This document shows positions 6,684-14,343 of a stretch of DNA of 14,483 nucleotides, one piece after another. The translations under genes and the position numbers were made by a program. How positions within the stretch are numbered: the first letter of the stretch is position 1; each line of letters begins with the position of its first letter. The notes beneath the pieces were generated by a model, which worked only from the letters and a program-made list of their open reading frames with translations, was not told where the DNA came from and did not search any database. This DNA comes from Burkholderiaceae bacterium (lineage in GTDB: Bacteria > Pseudomonadota > Gammaproteobacteria > Burkholderiales > Burkholderiaceae): contig CANBPJ010000038.1 of the NCBI GenBank assembly GCA_947371415.1, positions 1 to 14,483 of the forward strand. The letters are read 5' to 3'.

Positions 6684-9353
6684 ATGAGTAAGGATTACGA
6701 CCACCGCAGTATTGAAGCGGCAGCGCGAGCTGATTGGGAGAGTGCGCAAGCGTACAAGGTTACGGAGAACGCAGTAGATGCATCCGGTAAGCCAAGGCCA
6801 AAGTATTACGCCTGTTCAATGTTGCCTTACCCATCGGGTAAGTTGCATATGGGCCACGTTCGTAACTACACCATCAATGATGTGATGGCGAGGCAGTTGC
6901 GTATGCAAGGTTACAACGTGTTGATGCCAATGGGTTGGGATGCATTTGGTATGCCCGCTGAAAATGCGGCGATTCAGAATAAAGTGCCGCCAGCACAATG
7001 GACCTACGACAACATTGCTTATATGAAAAAGCAAATGTCTGCGATGGGTCTAGCAATTGACTGGTCGCGTGAAGTTGCCACTTGCAGTCCCGACTACTAT
7101 CGCTGGAATCAATGGCTCTTTTTGAAGATGCTTGAAAAAGGCGTTGCTTATCGCAAGACCCAAGTGGTGAACTGGGATCCGATCGATCAAACGGTATTGG
7201 CAAATGAGCAGGTCATTGATGGGCGCGGCTGGCGCTCTGGCGCTTTAGTCGAAAAGCGTGAGATACCCGGTTATTACTTCAACATTACTGCTTATGCAGA
7301 GCAGCTACTTTCTGGTTTGGATGGTTTGGGTTGGCCTGAGCGCGTGAAGACCATGCAGCAAAACTGGATAGGTAAAAGTCGTGGTGTGCGTTTTGCTTTT
7401 CAGCATGAGATTGCTGATGCGCATGGTAATTTCGTTCAAGATGGTCGGTTGTATGTGTTTACGACACGTGCCGATACCATCATGGGTGTTACCTTTTGCG
7501 CTGTCGCTGCCGAGCATCCACTGGCAACACTGGCTGCTAGCAATAATCCCGAGCTCGCTACGTTTATTGAGAAGTGCAAAACCGGTAGCGTGATTGAGGC
7601 AGATCTGGCTACCCAAGAAAAAGAAGGCATGTTCACGGGTCTATATGTGAAACATCCCCTTACCAATGAGCCTGTAGCAGTATGGGTAGGTAACTATGTA
7701 TTAATGTCTTATGGTGACGGCGCTGTTATGGGTGTGCCTGCACACGACGAGCGCGACTTTGCATTTGCCCTCAAATACGATTTACCAATCAAGCAAGTGA
7801 TTGCCTTGCGCTCTCCATCATCCATGTTCAATACCAGCCATTGGCAGGATTGGTATGCACAAAAAGAGGATGTCGTATGCCTCAATAGCGGTAAGTACGA
7901 TGGTATGTCTCATGAGGAGGCGGTGAGCGCTGTTGCAACTGATTTAGAGAAGATGGGTATTGGTGAAATTAAAACCACCTATCGTTTACGCGATTGGGGC
8001 ATTTCTCGTCAACGCTATTGGGGCACACCAATCCCGATTATTCATTGTGGCGATGATCAGAATCCAGGCTGCGGTGCTGTTCCAGTGCCTGAGGCAGATT
8101 TGCCAGTGGTATTGCCAGAAGATTGTGTGCCAGATGGTAGTGGTAATCCACTCAATAAACGCCCAGACTTCCTGAATGTGAAGTGTCCAAAGTGCGGCAA
8201 GCCTGCGCGGCGTGAAACTGACACGATGGATACCTTTGTGGATTCCTCTTGGTACTTTATGCGCTATACCGGACCTGATGCGAAGACGATGGTTGATGAG
8301 CGCAATGAATACTGGATGCCGATGGACCAGTACATTGGCGGTATCGAGCATGCGATTTTGCATTTACTCTATGCGCGCTTCTGGACCAAGGTCATGCGTG
8401 ATCTCAATTTAATTCAGTTTGACGAGCCTTTCCAAAACTTGCTCACGCAAGGTATGGTGCTCAACGAGACCTATTACTCTGAAGAAGCTTCCGGTAAAAA
8501 GACTTGGTTAAACCCATTGGATGTAGAACTCGAACTCGACGAAAAAGGTCGCCCTCAGAGTGCTAAGTTGAAGGGTGATACTTCTGGTACGCCAGTCATC
8601 ATTGGCGGCATTGAGAAGATGTCTAAGAGTAAAAACAATGGCGTTGATCCTCAAGCATTGATTGATCAATATGGAGCCGATACTGCGCGTCTCTTTGTCA
8701 TGTTTGCGGCCCCTCCAGAGCAACAGCTTGAATGGTCAAGCGCTGGTGTGGATGGCGCATCTCGTTTCTTGCGCCGTGTCTGGACATATTCCAGCAGTCA
8801 GGCAGATGCAATCCGATCTGCCGAGGAAATGTTGCCGGGCGATTTAAATGATGCTGAAAAAGAATTACGTCGTGAAGTGCACACTATTCTCAAGCAGGCT
8901 AATTTTGATTATCAGCGTCGCCAGTACAACACGGTTGTTTCTGCTGCGATGAAGATGCTCAATGTTTTAGAGCCTGTCAAGTTAGATGCTGGTCTTGTCC
9001 GCCCGGCGGTATTGCGTGAGTGTCTGAGTATTCTGATTAGAGTTCTGTATCCAGTGGTGCCTCATTTGACTCATACGCTATGGAATGAAATGGGTTACGA
9101 CAAATCTTTCGGCTCCCTCTTGGATGCATCTTGGCCAGCGGTGGATGAAGCTGCATTAGTGCAAACAGAATTAACCATCATGCTGCAAATTAATGGCAAA
9201 TTGCGTGGGGATATTCGCGTACCTGCTGATGCCACTAAAGAGCAGATTGAGGCTTTAGCATTACAGAGCGAGCCAGCAATAAAAGCCTTAAATGGTGCGG
9301 CAGCAAAAAAGGTGATTGTTGTGCCTGGTCGATTAATCAATATTGTTGCTTAA
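6684..9353 (+). CDS. leuS: Leucyl-tRNA synthetase
   Basis: This cytoplasmic class I aminoacyl-tRNA synthetase attaches leucine to tRNA(Leu) and edits misacylated tRNA. The 889 residues are in the bacterial range (~860-880) and uninterrupted. The HIGH signature appears as HMGH at 55-58, followed by GWDAFGMPAENAA. The CP1 editing domain shows TTRADTIMGVTF and MGVPAHDERDFAF. A Zn-type CPKCGK lies before DTFVDSSWYFMRY. The KMSKS loop is KMSKS at 645-649, then the anticodon-binding helical domain, and a short C-terminal domain ending GRLINIVA. The sequence upstream (AGAAAAGAG) is a modest ribosome binding site. leuS-lptE-holA is a conserved order in proteobacteria, including E. coli. All catalytic motifs are intact. 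Confidence 0.98.
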   Translation: MSKDYDHRSIEAAARADWESAQAYKVTENAVDASGKPRPKYYACSMLPYPSGKLHMGHVRNYTINDVMARQLRMQGYNVLMPMGWDAFGMPAENAAIQNKVPPAQWTYDNIAYMKKQMSAMGLAIDWSREVATCSPDYYRWNQWLFLKMLEKGVAYRKTQVVNWDPIDQTVLANEQVIDGRGWRSGALVEKREIPGYYFNITAYAEQLLSGLDGLGWPERVKTMQQNWIGKSRGVRFAFQHEIADAHGNFVQDGRLYVFTTRADTIMGVTFCAVAAEHPLATLAASNNPELATFIEKCKTGSVIEADLATQEKEGMFTGLYVKHPLTNEPVAVWVGNYVLMSYGDGAVMGVPAHDERDFAFALKYDLPIKQVIALRSPSSMFNTSHWQDWYAQKEDVVCLNSGKYDGMSHEEAVSAVATDLEKMGIGEIKTTYRLRDWGISRQRYWGTPIPIIHCGDDQNPGCGAVPVPEADLPVVLPEDCVPDGSGNPLNKRPDFLNVKCPKCGKPARRETDTMDTFVDSSWYFMRYTGPDAKTMVDERNEYWMPMDQYIGGIEHAILHLLYARFWTKVMRDLNLIQFDEPFQNLLTQGMVLNETYYSEEASGKKTWLNPLDVELELDEKGRPQSAKLKGDTSGTPVIIGGIEKMSKSKNNGVDPQALIDQYGADTARLFVMFAAPPEQQLEWSSAGVDGASRFLRRVWTYSSSQADAIRSAEEMLPGDLNDAEKELRREVHTILKQANFDYQRRQYNTVVSAAMKMLNVLEPVKLDAGLVRPAVLRECLSILIRVLYPVVPHLTHTLWNEMGYDKSFGSLLDASWPAVDEAALVQTELTIMLQINGKLRGDIRVPADATKEQIEALALQSEPAIKALNGAAAKKVIVVPGRLINIVA

Positions 9354-9377
9354 TAAATCAAATACAAGACTAAAGAC

Positions 9378-9905
9378 ATGAGCGTAAATACCCTTCGACG
9401 TACTGTGCTTGGTTTATTTGCTCTGGCGCCAATTAGTGGTTTAGTCGCTTGCGGCTATCGCTTGCGTGGGATGGTAGATTTGCCATTCAAGGTTATCGCG
9501 ATTACTGGTAGTCCATCCCCACCTTTGCGCGCTGATTTACAAGCAGCTATTTTGACGGGTACGGATGCGAAGGTCGCGATCAATCCCAAGGATGCCGATC
9601 TCATTCTGGATATCACCAGCGATCTGAATGGTCGTGAGATCTTGGCTTACAACTCCAATGGTCAAGTCTCTGCCTATCGCTTAAATATTCGTGTTGGATT
9701 TAGAGCGTATGACATTACTGGCGCAGATGTTGTGCCTGAGGCTGAAATTTACATGACACGCGATATGGACTTCTCCGTCTCTACCGTATTGGCAACTGAT
9801 GTCCAGATACAGCAATTTCTGTCTTTGATGCGTCGAGATCTTGCGGTACAGATTTTGCGTCGTGTTTCTGCATCTGCACGAGCACCTCAGGCTCGAAGTT
9901 TTTAA
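9378..9905 (+). CDS. lptE: LPS-assembly lipoprotein LptE
   Basis: LptE is an outer-membrane lipoprotein that plugs the LptD barrel and helps insert lipopolysaccharide into the outer leaflet. The protein has 175 residues, as expected. It has a signal peptide with NTLRR, a hydrophobic core (TVLGLFALAPISG) and a lipobox LVAC with the lipidated Cys at 25. After the Cys comes GYRLRG, the signature start of mature LptE (typically CGFxLRG). The rest is a single alpha/beta domain with DADLILDI and a YRLNIRVGFRAYD strand. The position between leuS and holA is the classic location of lptE (formerly rlpB) and strongly supports the call, because sequence conservation in this family is low. It starts 24 bp after the leuS stop. 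Confidence 0.94.
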   Translation: MSVNTLRRTVLGLFALAPISGLVACGYRLRGMVDLPFKVIAITGSPSPPLRADLQAAILTGTDAKVAINPKDADLILDITSDLNGREILAYNSNGQVSAYRLNIRVGFRAYDITGADVVPEAEIYMTRDMDFSVSTVLATDVQIQQFLSLMRRDLAVQILRRVSASARAPQARSF

Positions 9906-9924
9906 AGAATGATGGCCCAATTGC

Positions 9925-10986
9925 ATGGTTAAGAGCGATGCACTTCAAGTTCATTTGAAGTCGCTGAATTCCGCGGCTTCATTAAAACCCCTTTATGTAT
10001 TTAGTGGCGATGAGCCTCTACTCATGATGGAGGCAATGGATCAGTTGCGCGCCATCGCTAAAAAAATGGGTTACACCGATCGCGAAGTCTTGTTGCAAGA
10101 GCGTGGGTTTGATTGGAGTACATTGTTAAGTGCTGGTCAAACAATGTCTTTGTTCGGAGATAAACGCTGGGTGGAGTTGCGCATCCCAACAGGAAAACCA
10201 GGGCGTGATGGTGCTGAAGCGCTAAAACAGTTCTCCGCCCAAATCGAGTCTCAAGTAGTTGGGCCCGAAGGTCCTGATACGATTTTCTGCATCATTCTGC
10301 CTAAGTTGGATGGCAAGACTAAGACCTCTGCTTGGTTTAGCGCCTTGGATGAGGCTGGTATGGCGATTCAACTGGATTCTCTGGATCGCGCTCAATTGCC
10401 GCAATGGATCGCGGGGCGCCTGAAAAAACAGGGTCAAGAAGTTGAGTCAGGTCCTGAAGGGCAGCGTGCACTGAGTTTTATTGCTGAGCAGGTAGAGGGC
10501 AACCTCATCGCGGCGCATCAAGAAATTCAGAAGCTGGGTTTATTGCATCCGACTGGCGTGCTTACTGAAGGGCAAATTCGATCCGCTATTTTAAAAGTAG
10601 CCCGCTATAACGTTTTTGAGCTTACTGAGGCAATGCTGGCCGGTGATCTAGCGCGCCTAAATCGCATGCTAGATGGCCTCAAAGGGGAGGGCGAGCCTTT
10701 GGTGTTGATTCTCTGGAGCGTGACCGAAGAGCTTCGGATACTATCAAAACTGAAGGCTGCTAGTGATGCTGGAGAGTCGGTCCAGAATTTAATGCGCACA
10801 AACCGAATTTGGGGTAACAAAGAGCGTTTATACCCTATGGCTCTAAAACGGGTGCAGCCTTTGAGGTTACGCAGGGCTATGCAGGTTGCCGCTGGATTAG
10901 ATCGTCAGGCCAAAGGATTGCATGCGGCAGAGTTGCCGGCTGATCCTTGGGATGGTTTGCGTTTGGTAGGCAACTTATTGCGTTAG
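9925..10986 (+). CDS. holA: DNA polymerase III delta subunit HolA
   Basis: HolA is the delta subunit of the clamp loader. It opens the beta sliding clamp and loads it on primed DNA during replication. The 353 residues match E. coli HolA (343). The N-terminal domain opens with the typical LKPLYVFSGDEPLLMMEA (~20-37), where the delta subunit resembles an AAA+ fold without a working Walker motif. The clamp-contacting stretch MSLFGDKRWVELR follows at ~73-85. The middle contains FIAEQVEGNLIAAHQEIQKL, and the C-terminal collar domain ends in WDGLRLVGNLL. The ATG at 9925 is the first in frame after a stop at 9910 and lies 19 bp after lptE. A 7-codon out-of-frame ATG reading (9909-9932) overlaps it. 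This is the gene expected after lptE; in E. coli nadD would follow, here proA does. Confidence 0.96.
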   Translation: MVKSDALQVHLKSLNSAASLKPLYVFSGDEPLLMMEAMDQLRAIAKKMGYTDREVLLQERGFDWSTLLSAGQTMSLFGDKRWVELRIPTGKPGRDGAEALKQFSAQIESQVVGPEGPDTIFCIILPKLDGKTKTSAWFSALDEAGMAIQLDSLDRAQLPQWIAGRLKKQGQEVESGPEGQRALSFIAEQVEGNLIAAHQEIQKLGLLHPTGVLTEGQIRSAILKVARYNVFELTEAMLAGDLARLNRMLDGLKGEGEPLVLILWSVTEELRILSKLKAASDAGESVQNLMRTNRIWGNKERLYPMALKRVQPLRLRRAMQVAAGLDRQAKGLHAAELPADPWDGLRLVGNLLR

Positions 10987-10987
10987 A

Positions 10988-11008
10988 TGAATCTACTGTG
11001 AAGATTCA
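10988..11008. terminator. Small hairpin directly after holA (weak terminator or mRNA end structure)
   Basis: TGAATCT (10988-10994) and AGATTCA (11002-11008) form a 7-bp stem with a 7-base loop, starting one base after the holA stop codon. Only ATTTAG follows, so there is no real T-tract. It may slow or partly end transcription before proA, or protect the mRNA end. The AT-rich DNA from 11008 to 11046 could hold a proA promoter, but I cannot point to convincing -35/-10 boxes. Confidence 0.35.
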
Positions 11009-11046
11009 ATTTAGATAAAACAATATTAATTAAGACATAGTAAAAA

Positions 11047-11072
11047 ATGAGCGATTCCAATGAGTGATTCTA
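11047..11072 (+). repeat. 13-bp tandem duplication over the proA start codon
   Basis: ATGAGCGATTCCA (11047-11059) is followed directly by ATGAGTGATTCTA (11060-11072), with two C/T differences. Each copy begins with an ATG followed by Ser-Asp-Ser codons. The unit is 13 bp, so the first ATG is out of frame with proA and reads MSDSNE before a TGA at 11065-11067, overlapping the proA start. Confidence 0.7.
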
Positions 11073-12337
11073 TTAAGCAGATGATGCAAGACATTGGTCG
11101 ACGCGCGCGTCAGGCATCGCGCGCGATGGCGCGGGCATCAAGCGAGCAAAAAAATCAAGCTTTATTGCATATTGCCAAGTTGATTCGTGAGCGGACTGAG
11201 GAAATTGGGCGAGTAAATAGCTTAGATGTTGCACGCGCAAAAACAAATGGTCAGGACGCCGCCTTTATTGATCGCCTCACCATGACCCCAAAGACGATTG
11301 AGTCGATGGCTTTGGGTTTGGAGCAGATTGTTTCCTTGGATGATCCGATTGGCAAGATCACCTCATTGCAAAAGCAGGCCTCCGGTATTGAGCTTGGCCA
11401 AATGCGGGTACCACTTGGGGTGATTGGCATCATCTACGAGTCACGCCCCAATGTCACCATTGATGCGGCTGCACTTTGCCTGAAATCCGGCAATGCAGTG
11501 ATCTTGCGCGGGGGCTCAGAGGCGATTGATTCCAACACCTTATTGGCGCAGTTCATTCAAGAGGGTTTGGACGCTGCTAATTTACCAATGGATGCTGTGC
11601 AGGTTGTGACCACAATAGATCGCAGTGCTGTTGGTGAGATGATCACGATGACCGAATATATTGATGTGATTGTGCCTCGTGGTGGCAAAAGTTTGATTGC
11701 CCGTTTAATGGCGGAAGCGCGCGTGCCAATGATTAAGCATCTAGATGGTATTTGCCACACTTATATTGACGCAGATGCGGATGTCGCAATGGCAATCAAG
11801 GTGTGTGATAACGCCAAGACCCAGCGTTACGCACCTTGCAATGCGATGGAGACTCTATTAGTCAATAAGGTGATCGCGGGACAGGTATTGCCTGCTTTGT
11901 GCAAAATCTATCAAGACAAAGGTGTTGAGTTGCGCGTGGATGCGCTCACCCGTAGCACCCTAGAGGCGGCAGGATTCCAGAATTTAGTCGATGCGACTGA
12001 AGAAGATTGGCAAACAGAATATTTGGCCCCGATTTTGTCAATTAAGACTGTTGCAGATATGGATGAGGCGATGAGTCATATTGAGCAATACGGTAGCAAG
12101 CATACCGATGCCATCATCACTAGCAATCAAGTACAAGCCAATCGTTTTTTGCGTGAGGTAGATAGCGCTAGTGTGATGGTCAACGCCAGTACTCGCTTTG
12201 CAGATGGCTTTGAATATGGTCTTGGTGCGGAGATTGGCATCTCCAATGACAAATTGCATGCGCGCGGCCCCGTTGGCTTGGATGGCCTGACTTCACTTAA
12301 ATATATCGTCATGGGTCATGGCGAGATTCGTACTTAA
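11060..12337 (+). CDS. proA: Gamma-glutamyl phosphate reductase ProA
   Basis: ProA is a cytoplasmic NADPH-dependent enzyme of the aldehyde dehydrogenase superfamily. It reduces gamma-glutamyl phosphate to glutamate-5-semialdehyde, the second step of proline synthesis. The protein is 425 residues (family ~415-425). It shows GVIGIIYESRPNVTIDAAALCLKSGN near 130-155, ILRGGSEAIDSN, VPRGGKSLI and HLDGICHTY. The catalytic region is NAKTQRYAPCNAMETLL with nucleophile Cys260. The C-terminal signature is NASTRFADGFEYGLGAEIGIS. The start at 11060 is the first ATG in frame, because a stop lies at 11048-11050; it has no good Shine-Dalgarno. It follows holA by 73 bp, as I recall from other betaproteobacteria. 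proB is not in the window, so proline genes are split. Confidence 0.97.
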   Translation: MSDSIKQMMQDIGRRARQASRAMARASSEQKNQALLHIAKLIRERTEEIGRVNSLDVARAKTNGQDAAFIDRLTMTPKTIESMALGLEQIVSLDDPIGKITSLQKQASGIELGQMRVPLGVIGIIYESRPNVTIDAAALCLKSGNAVILRGGSEAIDSNTLLAQFIQEGLDAANLPMDAVQVVTTIDRSAVGEMITMTEYIDVIVPRGGKSLIARLMAEARVPMIKHLDGICHTYIDADADVAMAIKVCDNAKTQRYAPCNAMETLLVNKVIAGQVLPALCKIYQDKGVELRVDALTRSTLEAAGFQNLVDATEEDWQTEYLAPILSIKTVADMDEAMSHIEQYGSKHTDAIITSNQVQANRFLREVDSASVMVNASTRFADGFEYGLGAEIGISNDKLHARGPVGLDGLTSLKYIVMGHGEIRT

Positions 12338-12382
12338 TTCATTAAGCCTAATTCAATCACTGTAGAACGGAAATTATTCATC

Positions 12383-12808
12383 ATGGGCAATGCATATCTT
12401 TGGACCAAGACTTTTCATATTGTCTTGATTGCCTCTTGGTTTGCGGGCTTGTTCTATCTCCCTAGAATTTTTGTGAACTTGGCAGATGAAAAAAATCCCG
12501 AGGCGTATGCGCGTCTTCTGGGTATGGCTAATCGCTTATTTCGTTTCATGACTATCTTGGCGGTTCCTGCAGTACTGCTGGGTTTTACTCTTTGGTTGCA
12601 CTTCAAGATCGGTTCTGGAGAAACTTGGATGCATGCCAAAGTATTTTTCGTCATTCTGGTTATCGGCTATCACCATGCTTGCTGGAGCTTGCTCAAAAAG
12701 TTCCGCAATGGGGTTAATGCCCGCTCAGGAATTTGGTACCGTTGGTTTAACGAAGTTCCTGTAATCCTTTTATTGATCGTGACCGCGTTGGTTGTGATCA
12801 AGCCTTAA
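12383..12808 (+). CDS. hemJ: HemJ-type protoporphyrinogen IX oxidase (CopD-like membrane protein)
   Basis: HemJ proteins are inner-membrane oxidases that convert protoporphyrinogen IX to protoporphyrin IX in heme synthesis, replacing HemG or HemY in many bacteria. This one has 141 residues and four predicted membrane segments (about 5-27, 54-73, 83-103 and 123-140). Family features are the start YLWTKTFHI with His12 in the first segment, WFAGLFYLPRIFV (19-31), MHAKVFFV with Lys86, GYHHACWSLLKKF, and the signature RWFNEVPVILLLIVTALVVIKP. The family is known to bind heme b through conserved histidines; I infer this for His12 and the 97/98 pair but cannot assign ligands. It is often annotated only as CopD family or UPF0093. 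It lies 45 bp after proA and 46 bp before the rRNA methyltransferase gene. Confidence 0.85.
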   Translation: MGNAYLWTKTFHIVLIASWFAGLFYLPRIFVNLADEKNPEAYARLLGMANRLFRFMTILAVPAVLLGFTLWLHFKIGSGETWMHAKVFFVILVIGYHHACWSLLKKFRNGVNARSGIWYRWFNEVPVILLLIVTALVVIKP

Positions 12809-12854
12809 TGTTTTTTGTAATTCCTTATCCATACTTTTTTAGATTGCTAGCCTC

Positions 12855-14321
12855 ATGAGATTTTTTGTTGTTTGTCCAGGTGGACTAGAAGTGCCTCTGG
12901 CGCAAGAGCTGGCAAGCATTGCGCAGCGCCCCGACTGTAAAGCCTTGGGTGCCTGGGTTATTGACCCCACACCTACAAGCCCAACAGGCGGAGTGGGTTT
13001 AGCAGCGCCGCTATCTGCGGCAATGGCTTTGAACTTACATTCTCGTATTGCTAGTCGAGTCTTGTTACAAATGGCAGATGCCCCATACCGCCAAGAGGAG
13101 GATTTGTATAAGTTGGCTAGTGGCTTAGCGTGGGAAGAATGGTTTTCTTCAAAGCAAACCTTACGTGTTGACGTTACTGCACATCGCTCACCCTTGAAGA
13201 GTTTGAATTTTGCGACTCTGAAGATCAAGGATGCGATTGTCGACCGCTTGCGTGATGTCACTGGCGATCGTCCAAGTATTGATACTGCGTTTCCGGATGT
13301 GCGTGTGCAGGCCCATCTCACTGCGACTCATGTCACGATTTACTTGGATACTTCTGGTGAGGCTTTATTTAAACGCGGTTGGCGCGATGAAAAAGGTGAT
13401 GCACCTTTGAAAGAAAACCTGGCGGCAGGAATCTTATCCATTACAGGCTGGAAGCCTTCGCAAACCTTGTTTGATCCGATGTGCGGTAGTGGCACCTTTC
13501 TGATTGAAGCGGCGCAAATGGCTTTAGCTATTCCACCAGGCGCCATTCGGGCGGGGATGTACGGCGATGATGTTAAACCTTCGCGCCTTGCTTATCGCCC
13601 ATTAGTAACTTCAGCGCATGGCTTTGGCTTCCAAAGACTCAAGCCCTTTAATGAAGCGCCTGAGCAAAAGCGTTGGATTGCTTTGAAAGAGGCAGTGCAG
13701 GCTGAGATGATGGAAAAGCGTCAGCAATTTCCGGATTCAGGGTCCTTGGGAATTAGTGGTGGCGATATTAACGAGCGTTTGGTGGCGATGTTTAAGGGTA
13801 ACTGGCAGCGTGCTCAGTTACCTGGCTTGCCAGTCACTCGCCAGATTGATGCTTTGGCTAGCAAGCCCCCTGCAGATGCAAAAGATGGGGTGATGTTGCT
13901 CAATCCCCCTTACGGTGAGCGTTTGGTAATTAAAGGTGGGCGTGGTCAAGATCGCACTGCTGGTGGTGATGTGGATGGGGATTCCTATGAAGAATCCGAG
14001 GAGCCAGAAGATCGCTTTGCTTATAACTTGGAAACAGGCCGCCAAAGTGCTAAGCGTTCTAGCCGTGAGTCCCTCAAGAAGTTGCAAGCCCAAGAAGAGC
14101 AAGATCCCAAGTTTGTTGAGTTCTTGCGGCAATTTGGCCAACACCTCAAAGAGGCTTTTGGCGGATGGAATGTATTTGTTCTGACGGCAGATATGGCCTT
14201 ACCAGGACAGTTGCGCATTAAGGAATCTAAGCGCACGCCTTTATTTAATGGGCCACTAGAATGTCGTCTCTTTAAGTTTGAGATGCATCAAAAACGCGAT
14301 ACCACAGCAGATTTAAAATAA
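12855..14321 (+). CDS. rlmL: THUMP-domain class I RNA methyltransferase, RlmL-like (23S rRNA m2G2445)
   Basis: Enzymes of this type methylate N2 of guanosine in RNA with SAM; the E. coli counterpart is the RlmL half of RlmKL, which modifies G2445 of 23S rRNA. The protein has 488 residues and no RlmK-like second domain (E. coli RlmKL is ~700). Residues ~1-165 form the ferredoxin-like and THUMP RNA-binding part (MRFFVVCPGGLEVPLAQEL, DLYKLASGLAWEEWF). Next come RGWRDEKGDAPLKENLAAGIL and the SAM-binding motif DPMCGSGT (207-214). The catalytic motif is NPPYGER (350-356). Between it and the closing strands (WNVFVLTADM, RTPLFNGPLECRLFKFEM) lies an unusual charged insert at ~360-418. ATG 12855 has no clear Shine-Dalgarno. 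The target base is inferred from the family; a relative acting on another RNA cannot be excluded. Confidence 0.87.
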   Translation: MRFFVVCPGGLEVPLAQELASIAQRPDCKALGAWVIDPTPTSPTGGVGLAAPLSAAMALNLHSRIASRVLLQMADAPYRQEEDLYKLASGLAWEEWFSSKQTLRVDVTAHRSPLKSLNFATLKIKDAIVDRLRDVTGDRPSIDTAFPDVRVQAHLTATHVTIYLDTSGEALFKRGWRDEKGDAPLKENLAAGILSITGWKPSQTLFDPMCGSGTFLIEAAQMALAIPPGAIRAGMYGDDVKPSRLAYRPLVTSAHGFGFQRLKPFNEAPEQKRWIALKEAVQAEMMEKRQQFPDSGSLGISGGDINERLVAMFKGNWQRAQLPGLPVTRQIDALASKPPADAKDGVMLLNPPYGERLVIKGGRGQDRTAGGDVDGDSYEESEEPEDRFAYNLETGRQSAKRSSRESLKKLQAQEEQDPKFVEFLRQFGQHLKEAFGGWNVFVLTADMALPGQLRIKESKRTPLFNGPLECRLFKFEMHQKRDTTADLK

Positions 14322-14330
14322 AAGAATATT

Positions 14331-14335
14331 AAGGA
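14331..14335 (+). promoter_or_regulatory. Ribosome binding site of the rubredoxin gene
   Basis: AAGGA lies eight bases before ATG 14344 and supports that start. The in-frame GTG at 14341 is nearer to it and less likely. It is among the better Shine-Dalgarno sequences in this half of the window. Confidence 0.6.
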
Positions 14336-14343
14336 AGACAGTG

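Noticed and set aside
7986..8363. Open 125-codon frame on the minus strand inside leuS
   Set aside because: leuS is continuous and conserved through this stretch, including the zinc-type CPKCGK and FVDSSWYFMRY, so the antisense frame is a by-product.
12839..13321. Open 160-codon frame on the minus strand opposite the 5' part of the rRNA methyltransferase gene
   Set aside because: It lies fully across a well-supported gene on the other strand, its protein has no recognisable domain, and its composition looks like an antisense shadow.
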